From assembly GCF_963675065.1 (NCBI RefSeq), contig NZ_OY775906.1, positions 3,760,001 to 3,824,000 of the forward strand: a stretch of 64,000 nt of DNA, given 5' to 3'. The position numbers were made by a program, and so were the translations under genes. Of the stretch, positions 43,566 through 52,750 are shown piece by piece. Source of the DNA: an uncultured Draconibacterium sp. GTDB taxonomy: Bacteria > Bacteroidota > Bacteroidia > Bacteroidales > Prolixibacteraceae. Below the pieces are notes generated by a model, which saw only the letters and a program-made list of their open reading frames with translations, did no database searches and had not been told where the DNA came from. The number at the start of each line of letters is the position of its first letter. Positions within the stretch are counted from its first letter, which is position 1.

Positions 43566-44138
43566 TTAATTGTTTTTCTTTTGTTTCACTTTAATCAATT
43601 TCGAAGTATCGTATCCACGATCGGTAATACGTTGTAACAGGTCGTTATAAATTTCGGATTCCATTTGTGGTGTCCGGCTCAATATCCACAGGTATTTGTC
43701 GGAGCTACTGCCAATAACAGCCCACTGGTAATCCTCATCCAGTTCAAGCACGAAGTAATCGCCATAAAAAAACCAGAAAAAAGAGACTTTCAATTTTGCC
43801 GGTTCATTTTTCGGATCAGGGATTTTAGCCTTCCCCACAGATTCCGTGTATTCGCCATCAAGTGTGTTTTCATAACCACTGTTCACCACTTTAATTTTAC
43901 CATCAGAGCGCATCGAATAGTTAGCGGTAACACCTACAAGCCCCTCTTCGAAACGATGATCGTAACGTGCAATTTCGTACCAGGTTCCGAGGTACTTTTG
44001 GAGGTCCAATTCCTTAACTACACTATTGTCTATCATCTGCTTTTGCCCTGAACAGCCGGTTAACAAACTGCTTAATATAAAGCTAAGTAAAATTAGCGAA
44101 ACAGACCAGTTACCTTGATGTATAGTTTTTTTATGCAT
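43566..44138 (-). CDS. blc: outer-membrane lipoprotein lipocalin, Blc-type
   Basis: In this 190-aa protein the lipobox is SLLTGC. The lipocalin signature is YLGTWYEIARYDHRFEEGL, with later YQWAVIGSSSDKYLWILSRT, both diagnostic of bacterial Blc lipocalins. These bind lysophospholipids or fatty acids at the outer membrane. I chose ATG 44138 (MHKKTIHQ) because it gives a standard lipoprotein signal. ATG 44153 or 44174 are also in frame. It is co-transcribed with the SRPBCC gene. Confidence 0.88.
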   Translation of the reverse strand: MHKKTIHQGNWSVSLILLSFILSSLLTGCSGQKQMIDNSVVKELDLQKYLGTWYEIARYDHRFEEGLVGVTANYSMRSDGKIKVVNSGYENTLDGEYTESVGKAKIPDPKNEPAKLKVSFFWFFYGDYFVLELDEDYQWAVIGSSSDKYLWILSRTPQMESEIYNDLLQRITDRGYDTSKLIKVKQKKNN

Positions 44139-44342
44139 TTTTTGTTTAATCATATCTGTAAAAACACTAAACAAGGGGTTTGGTTCGGTTGAGAAGGAAA
44201 AAATTCTCTGGTGGTTACAGCCAAAGGGGTAGTGAATCTGGTTCTATCCAATCCCATTCGCGCTCCATAATTCCCAAAATATTTGGGCAAACACTACTAT
44301 TTACAAACAGCAAAAAAGCAATCTCTGAAAATAAAAAGCACC

Positions 44343-44375
44343 TTGTTTCCTGATATTGAAATTTTTATATCTTCG
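44343..44375 (+). promoter_or_regulatory. promoter of the queuosine operon
   Basis: TATCTTCG (44368-44375) fits the -7 box with one change, and a TTG at 44343-44345 lies 22 bp upstream, a normal -33 spacing. The start would fall near 44381, just before the riboswitch. Confidence 0.5.
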
Positions 44376-44388
44376 CGGCGTAATAACC

Positions 44389-44419
44389 ACGTGTTCTTGA
44401 TAACCACGTAAAAAACAAG
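44389..44419 (+). promoter_or_regulatory. preQ1-I riboswitch
   Basis: Stem P1 is ACGTG (44389-44393) with CACGT (44405-44409). The loop TTCTTGATAAC carries CTTG (44396-44399), which pairs with CAAG (44416-44419) after an A6 tail, the pseudoknot of class I preQ1 riboswitches. The Cys-type cytosine after UAA lies where the ligand-binding C is in known members. It ends 4 bases before the ATG of a queuosine-precursor transporter, so it should block translation when preQ1 is bound. Confidence 0.85.
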
Positions 44420-44423
44420 AAAA

Positions 44424-45104
44424 ATGAAGAATAAAGTATCCGTTCTGTTTATGCTTGCAGGTATTCTTTTCGCCACCTGCTTACTTCTTTCCAACATTCT
44501 TGCTTCAAAAATTATGATGATCGGTCCGTGGTCAGCCCCGGCCGGAGTATTGATCTTTCCGCTGGCATACATCATTAACGATGTGCTGGTTGAAGTGTGG
44601 GGTTACCAAAAAACCCGCCTCATCATCTGGGCAGGATTTGGAGTAAATGTGCTCGCCGTATTGTTCTTTACGCTTGCAATCACTGTAAATGCCGCACCTT
44701 TCTGGGAAAACCAGGATGCCTTTGCAACCGTTTTGGGCAGTACCCCGCGTATTGTAGCTGCCAGTATGCTGGCCTACTTGATGGGCTCGTTCCTGAATGC
44801 TTATGTAATGAGCAAGTTTAAAGTACTTACCAAAGGAAAAGGATTTTCGCTGCGTGCTGTTGTTTCAACACTTGTTGGCGAAGGTGCCGACTCGGCCATT
44901 TTTATCACCATTGCCTTTGCAGGAATGTTTCCTGTAAAAGCCTTGCTTACCATGATTCTTACTCAGGCGATTATTAAAACCGTTTATGAAATTGCCGTTC
45001 TTCCGCTTACGATTTGGGTGGTTGGTAAAGTGAAAAAAATGGAAGGTATTGATACCTACGATTATGAGGTTTCCTATAATCCGTTTAAACTGGGACAGGT
45101 TTAA
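44424..45104 (+). CDS. queuosine precursor transporter (YhhQ/VUT family)
   Basis: A 226-aa protein with about six membrane segments. The family motif is FPLAYIINDVLVEVWGYQKT (aspartate and glutamate inside the membrane), with later STLVGEGADSAIF. It should import queuine, preQ0 or preQ1. A preQ1-I riboswitch overlaps its leader, and queC and queF follow on the same strand. ATG 44424 is fixed by the riboswitch spacing. Confidence 0.93.
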   Translation: MKNKVSVLFMLAGILFATCLLLSNILASKIMMIGPWSAPAGVLIFPLAYIINDVLVEVWGYQKTRLIIWAGFGVNVLAVLFFTLAITVNAAPFWENQDAFATVLGSTPRIVAASMLAYLMGSFLNAYVMSKFKVLTKGKGFSLRAVVSTLVGEGADSAIFITIAFAGMFPVKALLTMILTQAIIKTVYEIAVLPLTIWVVGKVKKMEGIDTYDYEVSYNPFKLGQV

Positions 45105-45167
45105 GGATTGAAAGACTGATTTATGAATGCAGAAATGCAAGAATGCTTTAATACACTTTAGGCAAAA

Positions 45168-45839
45168 ATGACATCAACAGATAAGAAAAAAGCACTGGTG
45201 GTTTTTTCGGGTGGTCAGGACTCTACCACCTGCCTGTTTTGGGCAAAACGTGAGTTCGACGAGGTTTATGCCATTGCGTTTAACTATGGTCAGCGCCATG
45301 CCATTGAACTGGAATCGGCAAAAACAATTGCCGAAAAAGCCGGAGTACCTTTGCAGGTTTTTCCGATGGATCTGATTTCGCAACTCAGCCAGAATTCGTT
45401 AACGCACCATAGCATGCAGGTTGACCGCCATAAACCGGAAGACACACCACCCAACACGCTGGTGGAAGGCCGGAATATGTTGTTTTTAACTTACGCCGCC
45501 ATTTTTGCCAAAGTGCACAACATACACCATCTGGTAACGGGTGTGGGTCAGGCCGATTTTAGTGGTTACCCCGATTGCAGGAACGATTTTATCGTGTCGC
45601 TGAATGAAACGCTGAACCTGTCGATGGATTATCCGTATCAGATTCATACACCGCTGATGTGGAAGAACAAAAGCGAGATATGGCAATTGGCAGATGAACT
45701 GGGCGTTCTTGAACTGGTACAAAATGAAACTGTTACCTGCTACAATGGAGTTAAAGGGCAAGGTTGTGGCGAGTGTCCGGCTTGTGAGCTGCGGAATAAA
45801 GGACTTGAAAAATATTTGGAAAAGAAGGTGAATGAGTAA
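45168..45839 (+). CDS. queC: 7-cyano-7-deazaguanine synthase
   Basis: A 223-aa cytoplasmic enzyme. The PP-loop is ALVVFSGGQDSTTCL and the zinc site is in GCGECPACELR. It turns 7-carboxy-7-deazaguanine into preQ0 with ATP and ammonia. The length is normal. It is 63 bp after the transporter gene and 35 bp before queF, consistent with one transcript. The MTSTDKK start has an A-rich upstream run. Confidence 0.95.
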   Translation: MTSTDKKKALVVFSGGQDSTTCLFWAKREFDEVYAIAFNYGQRHAIELESAKTIAEKAGVPLQVFPMDLISQLSQNSLTHHSMQVDRHKPEDTPPNTLVEGRNMLFLTYAAIFAKVHNIHHLVTGVGQADFSGYPDCRNDFIVSLNETLNLSMDYPYQIHTPLMWKNKSEIWQLADELGVLELVQNETVTCYNGVKGQGCGECPACELRNKGLEKYLEKKVNE

Positions 45840-45874
45840 TTGAGTGAATTAGGAACAAGATTAAAAGCAGAATA

Positions 45875-46345
45875 ATGAGTGAATTAAAACACCTGGGAAA
45901 CGAAACGAATTACGATTTTAATTACCGCCCTGATGTATTGGAATCGTTTGATAACAAGCACCCCGAGAATGATTATTGGGTAAAGTTTAACTGTCCCGAG
46001 TTTACCAGTCTGTGCCCCATTACCGGGCAGCCCGATTTTGCTACCATCTACCTCAGTTACATCCCTGATGAAAAGCTGGTAGAAAGCAAAAGCCTGAAGC
46101 TCTATTTGTTCAGTTTCCGCAACCATGGCGCTTTTCACGAGGATTGTATCAATATTATTATGAAAGATCTGATCGCTTTGATGAATCCAAAGTACATTGA
46201 AGTATGGGGCAAATTCTTGCCACGTGGCGGCCTCAGCATCGATCCGTTTTCAAACTACGGAAAACCGGAAACTAAATACAAAGAGATGGCCTGGTTTCGG
46301 ATGCAAAATCACGATTTGAATCCGGAGCGGATTGATAACCGGTAA
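45875..46345 (+). CDS. queF: NADPH-dependent preQ0 reductase (short type)
   Basis: A 156-aa enzyme that reduces the nitrile of preQ0 to the amine of preQ1. The active-site Cys is in TSLCPITGQPDFA and the family motif is ESKSLKLYLFSFRNHGAFHE. It is of the short, unimodular QueF type. Its last 205 bases are duplicated at 46626-46830. Together with queC and the transporter it forms a preQ1-making and import operon under the upstream riboswitch. Confidence 0.95.
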   Translation: MSELKHLGNETNYDFNYRPDVLESFDNKHPENDYWVKFNCPEFTSLCPITGQPDFATIYLSYIPDEKLVESKSLKLYLFSFRNHGAFHEDCINIIMKDLIALMNPKYIEVWGKFLPRGGLSIDPFSNYGKPETKYKEMAWFRMQNHDLNPERIDNR

Positions 46346-46382
46346 CCTGTTAAACACGAAAACACTAAGTCTGGAAATCAGA

Positions 46383-46427
46383 CTTCGACTCCGCTCAGTC
46401 TGACTGTCACCCTGAGCGTAGTCGAAG
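46383..46427. repeat. palindromic REP-like element
   Basis: CTTCGACTCCGCTCAG (46383-46398) and CTGAGCGTAGTCGAAG (46412-46427) pair with one mismatch, a repeat type frequent between Bacteroidota genes. Confidence 0.8.
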
Positions 46428-46430
46428 GGT

Positions 46431-46468
46431 GTTTCTCTTCATCCGAAAGGAAACTGGCTTTAAACGAA
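46431..46468 (-). pseudogene. short copy of the deaminase gene end
   Basis: 38 bases matching 47011-47048 inside the deaminase gene with one change (starting GTTTCTCTTCATCCGAAAGG). It is a fragment without coding value, left by a duplication of the queF-deaminase junction. Confidence 0.8.
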
Positions 46469-46625
46469 AATCAAGAAACTCCTCCTTATAGACCTTCATT
46501 CTTCAGGTCTAACAGACTTGATTTTTAACGTTCTCCCCATTTATTTTCTTAACGCTTTTTCCCGAAGGCGGCCCCGAAGGCGCACTTTGTGCGGGCTCGT
46601 CAAAAATCCGTCAATCGGGCTAATT

Positions 46626-46830
46626 GGATTGTATCAATATTATTATGAAAGATCTGATCGCTTTGATGAATCCAAAGTACATTGAAGTATGGGGGAAATT
46701 TTTGCCACGTGGCGGCCTCAGCATCGATCCGTTTTCAAACTATGGAAAACCGGAAACTAAATACGAAGAGATGGCCTGGTTTCGGATGCAAAATCATGAT
46801 TTGAATCCGGAGCGGATTGATAACCGGTAG
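46626..46830 (+). pseudogene. truncated duplicate of queF
   Basis: It repeats bases 46141-46345 with about six substitutions, most of them at third codon positions, offset by 485 bp. It encodes only the C-terminal 67 residues of QueF (IIMKDLIALMNPKYIEVWGK onward) and lacks the active-site Cys, so it cannot be an enzyme. The frame is kept open and ends with TAG where queF has TAA. The flanking sequence 46469-46625 has no gene. Confidence 0.9.
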
Positions 46831-46972
46831 TCGGAAAATTTTTACCCCTAAATCCCCTGAAGGGGACTTTAAAACCTGAATGATGAATATCGGTCGTAAT
46901 GAAAGCCCGTACAAATTCTGACAAATGTAATCCTACATTCGTAATTCGTTAATCATCAATCAATATTCACAA

Positions 46973-47986
46973 TTAGAATTTCAGCTTTGCAATTTCATCC
47001 AGCCACTTTTGTTTCTCCTCATCCGAAAGGAAACTGGCTTTAAACGAATTGGCTGCAAGTTTTACAATGTCATTGTCGGAGAGATTAAGCGCTTCGTTTA
47101 CAGCATGGAAATTCGCATTCATATAACCACCAAAATACGCCGGATCGTCGGAATTGACAGTGGCAACAATGTTATGATCCAGGAGCTTTTTTAAAGGGTG
47201 ATCAACCATATCATTCACCACTTTCAGTTTCAGATTCGACAGCGGACAAACCGTTAACGGCATTTCCAAACGTGCCAGCTCATCCAGCAATGCGGTATCA
47301 TCGATCGAACGTACACCATGATCGATACGGGCTACTTTAAGCATTTCTATTGCATCCCAAACGTTTTGTGCCGGGCCTTCTTCGCCGGCATGAGCCACCG
47401 TCAGGAATCCTTCGGTACGTGCCATCTCAAACACCTTTTTAAACTTGGCCGGTGGATGACCTTTTTCGCTGGAATCGAGACCATAAGCCGTAAAAAGTTC
47501 ACCAAAACGCAACGATTCTTTAAAGGTCTTGATAGCATCTTCTTCACTCAGGTGACGCAAAAAATTTGGAATAAGGCGGTAAGTTATGCCCCATTCATTA
47601 CGAGCATCGATACAGGCCTGCAAAATACCGTTAATTACATTTTCAAACGGAACGCCGCGCTGGGTATGCGTTTGCGGATCGAAAAAGATTTCGGTGTGCA
47701 CCACTTTTTCATCGTAGCACTTTTTCAGGTAAGCTAAGGTGAGGTCGTAGAAATCCTGCTCGTAAAGTAATACGTAGGCTCCGGCGTAATACAAATCCAG
47801 AAATTCCTGTAGGTTATTGAATTGATAGGCTGAATGCAAATCGTCAACCGATTTATATTTTAAACGGATATCGTTTCGCCCGGCAATGGTAAACATCAGT
47901 TCCGGCTCAAAAGTTCCTTCTATATGAACATGCAATTCGGCCTTCGGAATCGCATTTATTAAGTCAATTTGTTTTCTCGATGTCAT
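46973..47986 (-). CDS. adenosine/adenine deaminase family enzyme
   Basis: This 337-aa protein has the zinc-site motifs of the deaminase family: AELHVHIEGTFEPEL, TVAHAGEEGPA, RIDHGVRSIDD and VNSDDPAYFGGYMN. The HAGEEGP and DDPAYFGG forms are closer to the adenine deaminase branch (Aah1-like) than to classical adenosine deaminase. It should deaminate adenine or adenosine for purine salvage. I chose ATG 47986 (MTSRKQIDL) because the extension to 48106 is hydrophobic and unlike the family start. Confidence 0.9.
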   Translation of the reverse strand: MTSRKQIDLINAIPKAELHVHIEGTFEPELMFTIAGRNDIRLKYKSVDDLHSAYQFNNLQEFLDLYYAGAYVLLYEQDFYDLTLAYLKKCYDEKVVHTEIFFDPQTHTQRGVPFENVINGILQACIDARNEWGITYRLIPNFLRHLSEEDAIKTFKESLRFGELFTAYGLDSSEKGHPPAKFKKVFEMARTEGFLTVAHAGEEGPAQNVWDAIEMLKVARIDHGVRSIDDTALLDELARLEMPLTVCPLSNLKLKVVNDMVDHPLKKLLDHNIVATVNSDDPAYFGGYMNANFHAVNEALNLSDNDIVKLAANSFKASFLSDEEKQKWLDEIAKLKF

Positions 47987-48146
47987 TCTTTTCTTCTTTA
48001 TTTCAAATATACGTATAGTGATTGCTATTCCACAAATGAAAATAATGAGTTTTACAAAGTTTATCTGTGTAACTCTGTGGTATAAAAAAACATTCATAAT
48101 TCCCAAAAATCACCAACAGGAATGAAAGTAATGCGATTTTCCGCTA

Positions 48147-48214
48147 ACTCTCCCTCATTCCCTCTCTTCTCAAAGAGAGGGACGATTGTGTCGAAGGCAC
48201 AATCAGGGTGAGTC
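48147..48214. repeat. palindromic intergenic repeat
   Basis: It contains CCCTCTC/GAGAGGG and GATTGTG/CACAATC inverted pairs in tandem. It fills much of the gap before the oxidoreductase gene and resembles repeats common between Bacteroidota genes. Confidence 0.7.
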
Positions 48215-48266
48215 TATAAAATATGAAGCAGATTTTGCTATTAAATTTTATTAGACTTTCACAAAA

Positions 48267-48293
48267 AAAGCAGACCCGAAACGAGCCTGCTTT
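48267..48293 (-). terminator. intrinsic terminator of the 48319-49632 gene
   Basis: AAAGCAG (48267-48273) and CTGCTTT (48287-48293), with a T run on the minus strand after the stop codon of the oxidoreductase. Confidence 0.8.
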
Positions 48294-48318
48294 CTAAATC
48301 TATTTGGTATTTGTCTTT

Positions 48319-49632
48319 CTATACTTTTGGCAATTCCCATGGTGCGCGATAGGTTGGCACCAATAATTCGTTGGCCGCATCGTTACCAATAAATTTGCTG
48401 TTATCGGCATCCCAATACAGGCGCTGACCGGTTTTTAAGGCCATGTTACCCAGGTGAGCCACACGAGCAGTATTGGCAGCAATACCAACATGACAGTTCG
48501 TATTCTGATCGTCATCTTTAATACAATCAATAAAGTTAGCCATGTGGTTGTTCAAGCCCTGTCCATCGCCTTTTTTCAATTCTACGCGCTCCATTTTTGG
48601 GTTTCTGCCACCTTCAGGAATAACTTCCCAGCCATTGCGATCAACCACCAAAGTTCCGTTTTCCCCAACAAAACCTACACCGTGGCTGCGGCCGTAGTAA
48701 CCACCATCAATTCCCAAACCATGATCCCACAACAAGGTATAATCGTCAAATTCATATAAAGCCTGCATGCTGTCTGGTGTTTCACAAGCATCATCAGGAT
48801 AGCCAAATTTACCACCCATTGCCATAATCGATTTTGGCGCTTTGGCTTTCATTCCGTATAAACCATAGTCGATAATGTGCACACCCCAGTCGGTCATTAA
48901 TCCACCTGCGTAATCCCAAAACCAGCGGAAATTAAAGTGAAAACGGTTCGGGTTAAACGGACGCGCTTTTGCAGGTCCTAACCACATATCGTAATCCACA
49001 CCTTCAGGAACAGGTCCGTCTGGCATCACCGGAATCGATTTCATCCAACCCTGATAAGACCAGCAACGAACGGTACGAATTTTACCCAGCGCACCGGTGT
49101 AAACAAAATCAACAGCCTCTTTCCAGTGCTTGTCGCTACGTTGCCACTGCCCTACCTGGGCAATTGTACCATAACGTTTCCAGGCACGCTCCATAATATT
49201 GATCTCTTCGATGTAGTTTGCCAATGGTTTTTCACAGAAAATATGTTTTCCTTCCTGTGCTGCATAAACAAAAGGCAAACAGTGCCAATGATCAGGTGTG
49301 CCAATAATGATCACATCAATTCCAGGCTCTTCCAGTAATTTTCTGAAATCTTTAAAACCCTTTGGTTTTGTTCCCTGAATTTTTTCAACGTCGGCAATAC
49401 GTTTGTTTAGAACGTTCTCATCCACATCGCAAATGGCCGCGCACTCCGTATTTTTTTGTTTTAAGAAAGCTTGAAGATCAGAAAAGCCCTGACCTTTTGC
49501 CCCTATCACGCCACAAACTAATTTTTCGTTTGCACCAGAGCACGATTCCATCGCTAAAGGCATACTTGACGCAATTCCTACGCCAGCTGTTGCCATTGCC
49601 GATGTTTTAATAAAGTTTCTTCTATTAGTCAT
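48319..49632 (-). CDS. Gfo/Idh/MocA-family oxidoreductase with Tat signal
   Basis: This 437-aa protein begins with a twin-arginine signal (TNRRNFIKTSAMATAGVGIA), so it is exported folded with its cofactor. The Rossmann domain starts KLVCGVIGAKGQGFSDLQAF and the family signature is HIFCEKPLANYIEE. It probably oxidises a sugar or inositol-like compound using bound NAD(P) in the periplasm. A second family member and a sugar isomerase lie at 50.3-52.6 kb. Own terminator at 48267. Confidence 0.9.
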   Translation of the reverse strand: MTNRRNFIKTSAMATAGVGIASSMPLAMESCSGANEKLVCGVIGAKGQGFSDLQAFLKQKNTECAAICDVDENVLNKRIADVEKIQGTKPKGFKDFRKLLEEPGIDVIIIGTPDHWHCLPFVYAAQEGKHIFCEKPLANYIEEINIMERAWKRYGTIAQVGQWQRSDKHWKEAVDFVYTGALGKIRTVRCWSYQGWMKSIPVMPDGPVPEGVDYDMWLGPAKARPFNPNRFHFNFRWFWDYAGGLMTDWGVHIIDYGLYGMKAKAPKSIMAMGGKFGYPDDACETPDSMQALYEFDDYTLLWDHGLGIDGGYYGRSHGVGFVGENGTLVVDRNGWEVIPEGGRNPKMERVELKKGDGQGLNNHMANFIDCIKDDDQNTNCHVGIAANTARVAHLGNMALKTGQRLYWDADNSKFIGNDAANELLVPTYRAPWELPKV

Positions 49633-49864
49633 TTTTATGTAGTTGGTATTAGAAAATAAATCTTAATTCATTTGTACTTAGCTTAAGAAGATCTTCCTTC
49701 GCGTAACCGACCCCAAATTTGTAGAATAATTTTAAGTTATCCATTTTTAATATCGGTTTTTTAGTATTCATCACTCACTTATTAATCTATTTTACAACAG
49801 GTTTTTTAGATCTGAGGATAAAACTGTCACTTTTTTATTTAAACATTCGCTTAAACCCAGCGAA

Positions 49865-50272
49865 CTATTGAAATTCTATTTCGTCCTTTTTTCGGTAAAC
49901 AGTTCCTTTAAAATGAGCAATATGCTCGTTTGCTTCGTTGGTAATCTCCACCAGATATGTTCCGAGTTTATCATTGAGCGAAATCTCTTTTGCCTCGGCA
50001 ATTAAAGTACCCGATGATGTGGCTTTAAAAAACGAAATCTCAGCATCGATTGCCAGCGCCACTCTGCCATGCGAATTAGACGCTACGGCAAAAGTAAAAT
50101 CAGCCAATGTGAACAAAGCTCCACCATGCACAATTCCTACTGAATTATAATGATCAGGTTTAATCTCCATCCTCGATTTTGCATAGCCGGGTTTAGCTTC
50201 CACCAATTTTATCCCGTTGTTGGTAGCAAACACATCTTTCTCAAATGTTTTGTGATATTTTAAATCGGTCAC
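49865..50272 (-). CDS. PaaI-type hotdog thioesterase
   Basis: In this 135-aa protein the family core HYNSVGIVHGGALFTLADFT is clear, with the usual Asn/Asp region after it (AVASNSHGRVALAIDAEISF). It should hydrolyse an acyl-CoA in the cytoplasm. The length is normal. It stands alone between sugar-metabolism genes. Confidence 0.9.
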   Translation of the reverse strand: MTDLKYHKTFEKDVFATNNGIKLVEAKPGYAKSRMEIKPDHYNSVGIVHGGALFTLADFTFAVASNSHGRVALAIDAEISFFKATSSGTLIAEAKEISLNDKLGTYLVEITNEANEHIAHFKGTVYRKKDEIEFQ

Positions 50273-50313
50273 TTTTTGTTAATTTGATTTTGGTGAAATT
50301 ACAAAAAAAGAAA

Positions 50314-50336
50314 GCCGGAAATGATTTGCTTCCGGC
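50314..50336 (-). terminator. intrinsic terminator of the sugar isomerase gene
   Basis: GCCGGAA (50314-50320) and TTCCGGC (50330-50336), with a T-rich stretch on the minus strand. Confidence 0.75.
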
Positions 50337-50352
50337 CTGAAATATCTTCATT

Positions 50353-51348
50353 TTATTCTTTTTGCATGGCATCGTCGAATGCAACATCTGATGGTGCAAA
50401 ATCAACCTTTTTAACAAATTCGCATGATTCAGCAGCCCCGGCTTCACGGTCCATTCCGCTGTCTTCCCATTCTACGGAAAGCGGCCCCTTGTAAGCGATA
50501 TCATTCAGCGCCCGGATAATGTTCTCGAACTGAATCTTTCCTCGTCCCATACTACGGAAGTTCCAGTAACGGCGATTATCGCCAAATTCCATGTGACCAC
50601 CAAAAACACCAACTCCGGTTGGCACATCGCTCCAGTAAACATCTTTCATATGCACATGGAAAATACGATCGGCAAACTCGTTGATAAAGCGCACATAATC
50701 CACATGCTGATAACCTAAATGGCTGGGATCGTAATTATAACCAAACGCAGGATGATAATCCAGTGCTTTTAGTGCCAGGTGTGCGGTATGAATATCAAAA
50801 GCAATTTCCGTTGGATGAGCTTCCAAGGCATATTTTACTCCCAGACTTTGGTACTCGTCCAGGATCGGTTTCCAGCGGCGCGCAAATTCGGCATAACCTT
50901 CTTCAATCATTTCGGGTGATACCGGTGGAAACGAATACAACAGATGCCAAATCGGGCTTCCGGTAAATCCAACCACAGTATCTACTCCAAGTCGTTTGGC
51001 CACTTCGGCTGTTTTTACCATTTCTTCCGCTGCTCGCTGACGCACCCCTTCCGGATCACCATCGCCCCAAACATGCGGGCTGGCAATGTTCTTATGCCGC
51101 TGATCGATAGGATCGCAAACACATTGGCTATCCAAATGTGTTGAGATGGTATACAGCTGAAGGTCATATTTATTTAGCAATTCTCTTCTGCTATCACAAT
51201 ATGCCTGATCGGCTTTTGCAATTTCCATGTGATCGCCCCAGGTGCATAGTTCCAAACCATCGTAGCCAAATTGTTTTGCTTTCTGACACATGGTTTCAAT
51301 AGGCAAATCGGCCCATTGTCCGGTAAAAAGTGTTACTGGTCTTGCCAT
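50353..51348 (-). CDS. sugar phosphate isomerase/epimerase family protein
   Basis: This 331-aa TIM-barrel protein of the AP-endonuclease-2 type begins LFTGQWADLPIETMCQKAKQ. Metal-ligand-like motifs include LEAHPTEIAFD, YDPSHLGYQHVDY, HVHMKDVYW and SVEWEDSGMD. It should isomerise or epimerise a sugar derivative. It lies downstream of a Gfo/Idh/MocA gene on the same strand with a hairpin between, and probably works with it. Confidence 0.88.
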   Translation of the reverse strand: MARPVTLFTGQWADLPIETMCQKAKQFGYDGLELCTWGDHMEIAKADQAYCDSRRELLNKYDLQLYTISTHLDSQCVCDPIDQRHKNIASPHVWGDGDPEGVRQRAAEEMVKTAEVAKRLGVDTVVGFTGSPIWHLLYSFPPVSPEMIEEGYAEFARRWKPILDEYQSLGVKYALEAHPTEIAFDIHTAHLALKALDYHPAFGYNYDPSHLGYQHVDYVRFINEFADRIFHVHMKDVYWSDVPTGVGVFGGHMEFGDNRRYWNFRSMGRGKIQFENIIRALNDIAYKGPLSVEWEDSGMDREAGAAESCEFVKKVDFAPSDVAFDDAMQKE

Positions 51349-51388
51349 TATTATTTTAGTTTTAAGTTCAGATTTTCATCGTTATTTA

Positions 51389-51419
51389 TTGAGCAGGAGA
51401 CTTTGAGTCTCCTGCTCAA
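51389..51419. terminator. hairpin between the oxidoreductase and isomerase genes
   Basis: TTGAGCAGGAGACT (51389-51402) and AGTCTCCTGCTCAA (51406-51419) form an exact 14-bp stem with a 3-base loop. No T run follows on the minus strand. It may tune read-through or protect the upstream part of a shared message. Confidence 0.65.
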
Positions 51420-51430
51420 TCGTTAAAGAA

Positions 51431-52603
51431 TTATTCGATCGTTTCGCCAAATTTTACCCATTTCACCTCGTCGTTGTATCCGGCACTAACTACCGTGTCG
51501 ATGAATTGCATTCCTCGGATTCCATCTTCAACTCCCGGGAAATCGAGCATTTCGGGTGTAGGTTCTTCGCCGTTGGCTTTTGCACGAACGGTAAGTGCAA
51601 AATTGCGGTAGATGTTGGCAAACGCTTCCAGGTAACCTTCGGGGTGTCCGCCCGGAGTTCGGGTATTGTGAAGAGCTGCGGGAGCATCGAGGCTGGTTCC
51701 GGTTCGTAAAATCTGCGTCGGTTTATCGGTCCATTTTACAATCAAAGTATTGGGTTCGTGCTGGTTCCATTCCAGACCACCTTTTTCGCCATAAACCCTA
51801 ATTTTAACTGCATTTTCTTCGCCGGCAGCAACCTGACTGGCCATAAGAACACCCTTGGCTCCGTTATCGAAACGCAACAAAGCAGTACCATCATCATCCA
51901 ATAAACGATTAGGAACAAAAACATTAATTTCAGCACAAAGCTCTGTAACCTGTAATCCTGTAATATATTCGGCTAACTGATGTGCGTGTGTCCCAATGTC
52001 GCCCATACAACCTGCTTTCCCCGATTTTTTTGGGTCGGTACGCCAACTTGCCTGGGCATTTCCTGCATCTTCCACTTTTGATGAAAGCCACCCCTGTGGA
52101 TATTCAACATATACTTTTCTGATTTTTCCCAAACGACCTTCGGCAACCATATGTTTTGCCTGTTTTACAGCCGGGTAGCCCGAATAAGTATGCGTTAACG
52201 CAAAAGTTAAACCTGTATTATTGATTTGTTCTTTTAGTTGAAATGCCTCATCCAACGTAAAAGTTATCGGTTTATCGAGCACCACATTAAAACCATTTTC
52301 AAGCGCCATCATAGCCGGTGCAAAATGCACAAAATTGGGTGTTACTATCGAAACAAAATCCATTCGCTCGCCTTCGGGAAGTTTGGCTTCTTTTTCAAAC
52401 ATTTCCTGATAGGTTTCATAGACTCTGTCATCAGGTAAATAATATGATTTTCCCGATTGTTTTGATATTTCAGGATTAACACTAAAACAGCCGCAAACAA
52501 GTTCAATTTGGTTGTCCATAAAAGCAGCCAATCGATGTATTGCACCAATAAAAGCGTCGGTGCCTCCACCAACCATTCCCATACGAAGTTTTCGATTCAT
52601 CAT
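51431..52603 (-). CDS. Gfo/Idh/MocA-family oxidoreductase, cytoplasmic
   Basis: This 390-aa protein has the Rossmann start KLRMGMVGGGTDAFIGAIHR and the signature FNVVLDKPITFTLDEA. The later GDIGTHAHQLAEYITGL is typical of the family's catalytic His region. No signal peptide is present, unlike the homolog at 48319-49632. With the isomerase it may interconvert and oxidise a sugar or cyclitol. The substrate is not predictable. Confidence 0.9.
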   Translation of the reverse strand: MMNRKLRMGMVGGGTDAFIGAIHRLAAFMDNQIELVCGCFSVNPEISKQSGKSYYLPDDRVYETYQEMFEKEAKLPEGERMDFVSIVTPNFVHFAPAMMALENGFNVVLDKPITFTLDEAFQLKEQINNTGLTFALTHTYSGYPAVKQAKHMVAEGRLGKIRKVYVEYPQGWLSSKVEDAGNAQASWRTDPKKSGKAGCMGDIGTHAHQLAEYITGLQVTELCAEINVFVPNRLLDDDGTALLRFDNGAKGVLMASQVAAGEENAVKIRVYGEKGGLEWNQHEPNTLIVKWTDKPTQILRTGTSLDAPAALHNTRTPGGHPEGYLEAFANIYRNFALTVRAKANGEEPTPEMLDFPGVEDGIRGMQFIDTVVSAGYNDEVKWVKFGETIE

Positions 52604-52750
52604 GATTTATTTAGTTTATGTTGATTCAGTAATAAGTTTATAAAATTAAGAACTCTTTTTCACGAAAACAACAAAAACGGACACAGAGTTCTGATATGTT
52701 CTATTCTGCTATATTCACAGAATTAATGAACAGAATTGTGCTATCATTCA

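Noticed and set aside
46624..46830. Possible second small queF-like gene
   Set aside because: It lacks the catalytic Cys and most of the protein and is a recent partial copy of the neighbouring gene.
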